A stretch of DNA of 64,000 nt, taken from Nocardioides lacusdianchii (GTDB taxonomy: Bacteria > Actinomycetota > Actinomycetes > Propionibacteriales > Nocardioidaceae). How positions within the stretch are numbered: the first letter of the stretch is position 1; every line of letters starts with the position of its first letter. The position numbers were made by a program, and so were the translations under genes. The DNA is taken from contig NZ_JADHZD010000002.1 in assembly GCF_020102855.1 (NCBI RefSeq), positions 338,969 to 402,968 on the forward strand, written 5' to 3'. Shown one piece after another: positions 62,016 to 64,000 of the stretch. The notes under the pieces were generated by a model. That model did no database searches, was not told the DNA's origin, and was given only the letters and a program-made list of their open reading frames with translations.

Positions 62016-62651
62016 GTGACCGAGCGACAGATCGACGGGTGCGAACTGTGGTCCGGCGTGCGTGCTGGCGACGCGATTGCCTTCGAGACGCTCTACGCCG
62101 AGCTGTCTGATCCCGTGTTCGGGTTCTGTTTGAGACGCACCGGCGAGTGGGAAACGGCGCAAGACTGCACCTCGCTGGTGTTTCTTGAGGCTTGGCGGCT
62201 GCGCGCGACGCTGCGCGCCGAGTCCGCGGGTCTTGCATGGGTGTTCGGCATTGCGCACAACGTTGTTCGCAACACGACTAGGGCCAAGCGACGCCACCGC
62301 AGCCTGTTGCAACGTCTCCCGCTCGGCGTGCTCACCGACGATGTTGAGGGCGACGTGGCGGCAAGGGTCGATGCAAAGGACGAGGCTGCCCGTGTGCTGG
62401 TCGCGGTGGATCGACTGCCCGAGAACGAGCGCGACGTCATCGCCCTGAGTTTGTCCTCTGAGCTGACCTACGAGCAGATCTCCATGGCCCTCAACGTGCC
62501 AGTCGGCACTGTGAAGTCGCGGCTGTCTCGGGCTCGCATGCGGCTCCGCGACGCCCTTCAAGCCGAGCTCCCCGCTCATGCGACTCCACCCGGCCCCCCG
62601 GCCACGACACGGAAGCCGGCCACCAACCTCGGACCAGGAGAAGCACCATGA
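62016..62651 (+). CDS. ECF-type RNA polymerase sigma factor
   Basis: The 211-residue protein has a sigma region 2 (FETLYAELSDPVFGFCLRRT...LVFLEAWRLR) and region 4 with LPENERDVIALSLSSELTYE and VPVGTVKSRLSRAR, the recognition helix. A proline-rich tail follows. The start is GTG at 62016 with no strong ribosome site. Its stop overlaps the ATG of the next gene (ATGA), which strongly links the two. No classical zinc-binding anti-sigma factor is nearby. Codon use is less extreme in GC than in the core genes. Confidence 0.85.
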   Translation: MTERQIDGCELWSGVRAGDAIAFETLYAELSDPVFGFCLRRTGEWETAQDCTSLVFLEAWRLRATLRAESAGLAWVFGIAHNVVRNTTRAKRRHRSLLQRLPLGVLTDDVEGDVAARVDAKDEAARVLVAVDRLPENERDVIALSLSSELTYEQISMALNVPVGTVKSRLSRARMRLRDALQAELPAHATPPGPPATTRKPATNLGPGEAP

Positions 62652-63202
62652 CACACGACATCCCCGGGCGGCTCCCGCCCCTACCTCCCGAGCGCAAGCG
62701 CGCCGACATCGCCCGTCTTCGCCTCGCAATGGCACTGGAATCCAGTGCTTCCTCATCTGGGCACCAGCGTTGGTCCCGACGCACGGCTGTCGTTGCTGGA
62801 GCGGCTGTCCTGACCATTGGAGGTGGCGCCGCAGCCGCCACGACGATCATCGAGTATTTCAAGCCCGCAACTGTCACTACTTCCGGCCGCTGCTATTGGG
62901 AGGTCAGCCGGAACTTCGACAACGACTTCCCTGGCTCCACGGCAGCCAACGCGACCCGCAGTAGCGATGGATGGACACCCGATGTCGTGTCCAACTTGGT
63001 CGAGATGTGCGCGGCAGAGTGGCGTGCTGGCGCTCTTTGGCAGGACCGAGGCGATCCCACGCCCGAGCCCTCACCAACAGGCGAGTACCCCATCCCCGAG
63101 CTGGTTCCCTGCGTTCTGCCCAATGGGCAGGCAGCAGTCTTTCCAGGCGACTCCGCGACCTGCAACCAGCTCGGGTTGCCCGGCCTCTTGGTGCTGGACT
63201 GA
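62648..63202 (+). CDS. Membrane-anchored partner of the ECF sigma factor, unknown function
   Basis: The 184-residue protein has a basic cytoplasmic N-terminus (about 45 residues), one transmembrane helix (TAVVAGAAVLTIGGGAAAATTII) and an external part with four cysteines and a proline-rich region (TPEPSPTGEYP). An AGGAG site lies 8 nt before the ATG. The topology and coupling suggest a regulator of the preceding sigma factor, but there is no recognisable anti-sigma domain. I do not assign a family. Confidence 0.7.
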   Translation: MTHDIPGRLPPLPPERKRADIARLRLAMALESSASSSGHQRWSRRTAVVAGAAVLTIGGGAAAATTIIEYFKPATVTTSGRCYWEVSRNFDNDFPGSTAANATRSSDGWTPDVVSNLVEMCAAEWRAGALWQDRGDPTPEPSPTGEYPIPELVPCVLPNGQAAVFPGDSATCNQLGLPGLLVLD

Positions 63203-63228
63203 ACCTCGACATCTCGTCACGGCCCCGT

Positions 63229-63264
63229 CCGGGAGGCGGCATCTTTCGCGAAGCCACCTCCCGG
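63229..63264. terminator. Stem-loop after the sigma/membrane protein pair
   Basis: CCGGGAGG and CCTCCCGG, plus GGC/GCC after one mismatch, form a stem with a 12-nt loop, 26 bp past the stop codon. Confidence 0.65.
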
Positions 63265-63315
63265 CCAGGCGCAGACGAGGGACGTTCCGGGTCGGTCTGG
63301 CTCGCAGCCCCGGGC

Positions 63316-63478
63316 TCAGTAGAAGCGCGGCGAACTCGCCTTGTCATTCATTGCACCAACATCGTTGCTGCTGGCATAGGGTCCATAGGTGGCGCCGGGA
63401 GAAGCGTTGAGGGAGATGTTCTCGAACAGCTTCACGTCACAGTTGGAGTAAGGGACTGCTGCACGGATAGGTGACATC
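63316..63478 (-). pseudogene. Truncated gene: C-terminal part of a crystallin-like/I36-inhibitor-like secreted protein
   Basis: Reading the minus strand from the IS boundary at 63478 to a TGA at 63316-63318 gives about 53 residues, including YSNCDVKLFENISLNASPG and VGAMNDKASSPRFY. The MNDKASS ending is typical of small beta/gamma-crystallin-like or peptidase-inhibitor I36-like proteins. The 5' part, with the signal peptide, is missing because the IS end adjoins it. An ATG at 63475-63477 happens to lie at the junction, but a functional product is unlikely. The family call is tentative. Confidence 0.5.
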
Positions 63479-63825
63479 TGAACCGCCCCGGCGAGTCCGG
63501 AGGCTGGGTTTGATGGCTCAGCCGGCCGGCTGGAGCCTGTTTCTTGCAGCGTAGTGAAGTTCCTCGGCTGCGATCGGGGTGAGGTCGTCCAGCGCCTCGT
63601 GAGAGCGCTCGTTGTTGAAGAAGTCGACCCAGTTCAGGGCCTCCAGCTCGACGTGTTCGACGCCGCGCCACGGACCCTCGGGGCGAATGAGCTCGGCCTT
63701 GTAGAGCCCTATCTGCGATTCGGCGAGTGCGTTGTCATACGCATCGCCCACCGACCCGACCGACGGGTCGACGCCTTCGTCGACCAGCCGCTGGGTGAAG
63801 GCGAAACTGACATATTGACCAGGTT
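63479..63825 (-). mobile_element. IS3-family insertion sequence fragment (one end present)
   Basis: The end starts TGAACCGCCCCGGCGAGTCC at 63479, with the TG terminus typical of IS3 elements. It contains the 3' part of the transposase gene. The other end and the first part of the element are missing; homology stops near 63825, where unrelated sequence begins. Confidence 0.7.
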
Positions 63826-63844
63826 CAACCAGTCGATGCAACAC
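63518..63844 (-). pseudogene. IS3-family transposase OrfB, C-terminal fragment
   Basis: The frame encodes the end of the integrase core, with VGSVGDAYDNALAESQIG, the DDE glutamate in this segment, and WVDFFNNERSHEALDDLTP. The full protein would be near 280 residues. The frame begins in LHRLVEPGQYVSF, where a normal OrfB has HSDxGxQY, so the upstream aspartates are lost. It cannot be an active transposase. Confidence 0.8.
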
Positions 63845-63922
63845 CGGCTTGTTGGAGCAACAGTAGATGCTCGGGTCAAGTCCCCGGTAGTGGTGTAGCG
63901 CTGCGTTCTCCTTCGTGATGGG

Positions 63923-64000
63923 TCAGGCGGTCAGGGCTGGCAGATCATCAGCTCCGATCTCGGGGTCGTTGGTGGCGACGATGTTGACTCGGCAGCGGGC
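63923..64000 (-). CDS. 3' end of an unidentified gene at the window edge
   Basis: An open frame enters from the right edge and ends at a TGA (63923-63925), giving 25 residues including NIVATNDPEIGADDLPALTA. Beyond it the plus strand has GGTAGTGGTGTAGCGC, which looks like the end of another IS. The gene may be a transposase, but too little is visible to say so. Confidence 0.35.
   Translation of the reverse strand, partial: ARCRVNIVATNDPEIGADDLPALTA

Noticed and set aside
63845..63922. Assignment of this stretch to an IS256- or IS30-type element end
   Set aside because: Some bases look like known IS ends, but there is no matching partner end or transposase domain in the window.

Overview
The window comes from a high-GC actinobacterium, most likely Nocardioides or a close relative in the Nocardioidaceae. 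The evidence is the very GC-rich codon use, GTG and TTG starts, a GlnR-type operator at glnA, a 13E12/DUF222 HNH protein, a fused CydDC, and gene order recalling Mycobacterium and Streptomyces (lhr-nei; ftsK/rodZ-like/rimO/pgsA/cinA/clgR; rnj-dapA; dfrA-thyA; dlaT/TIGR01777/lipB/lipA/DUF4191/RDD/glnA). Most of the sequence is chromosomal core. The last 2.4 kb is accessory.

Layout. 1-2.9 kb: the end of the Lhr helicase, Nei glycosylase, then ClgR and CinA/PncC on the minus strand. 2.9-10.6 kb: a GH15 hydrolase and two large secreted phosphoesterases (UshA-like 5'-nucleotidase, ExeM/NucH-like nuclease). 10.7-19.5 kb: pgsA, rimO, a DUF222/HNH gene flanked and interrupted by a dispersed palindromic repeat, a NUDIX gene, a RodZ-like protein and ftsK. 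19.7-23.2 kb: a secreted M4 metalloprotease. 23.3-30.5 kb: an M56/BlaI pair divergent from the cytochrome bd operon cydA-cydB-cydDC, with two BlaI-type operators between them. 30.4-34.9 kb: a GAF histidine kinase, RNase J and DapA. 35-42.4 kb: a nucleotidyltransferase, a secreted metzincin-like protease, two NUDIX genes, GntR, DfrA, ThyA, a methyltransferase and two small unknowns. 42.4-61.6 kb: gcvT, pepA, lpd, dlaT, lipB, lipA, DUF4191, RDD, a lipoprotein and glnA, interrupted by a fused ABC exporter and an ABC-2 transporter pair. 61.6-64 kb: an ECF sigma factor with a membrane partner, a truncated crystallin-like gene and a truncated IS3 element.

How the genes work together. The lpd-dlaT-lipB-lipA block makes lipoyl groups and uses them in 2-oxoacid dehydrogenases; gcvT belongs to another lipoyl-dependent system. 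The cyd operon makes the high-affinity bd oxidase and its assembly transporter. thyA and dfrA form the dTMP/folate cycle in a tightly coupled run with GntR and NUDIX genes. Three secreted enzymes (5'-nucleotidase, nuclease, M4 protease) share a lysine-rich C-terminal Ig-like domain, and each has a Crp-like palindrome upstream, suggesting one scavenging programme. No completely new defence or mobile system was recognised. The most promising leads are the paired BlaI operators facing cydA, the shared Crp-like sites with their common C-terminal domain, and the repeat that has entered a reading frame.
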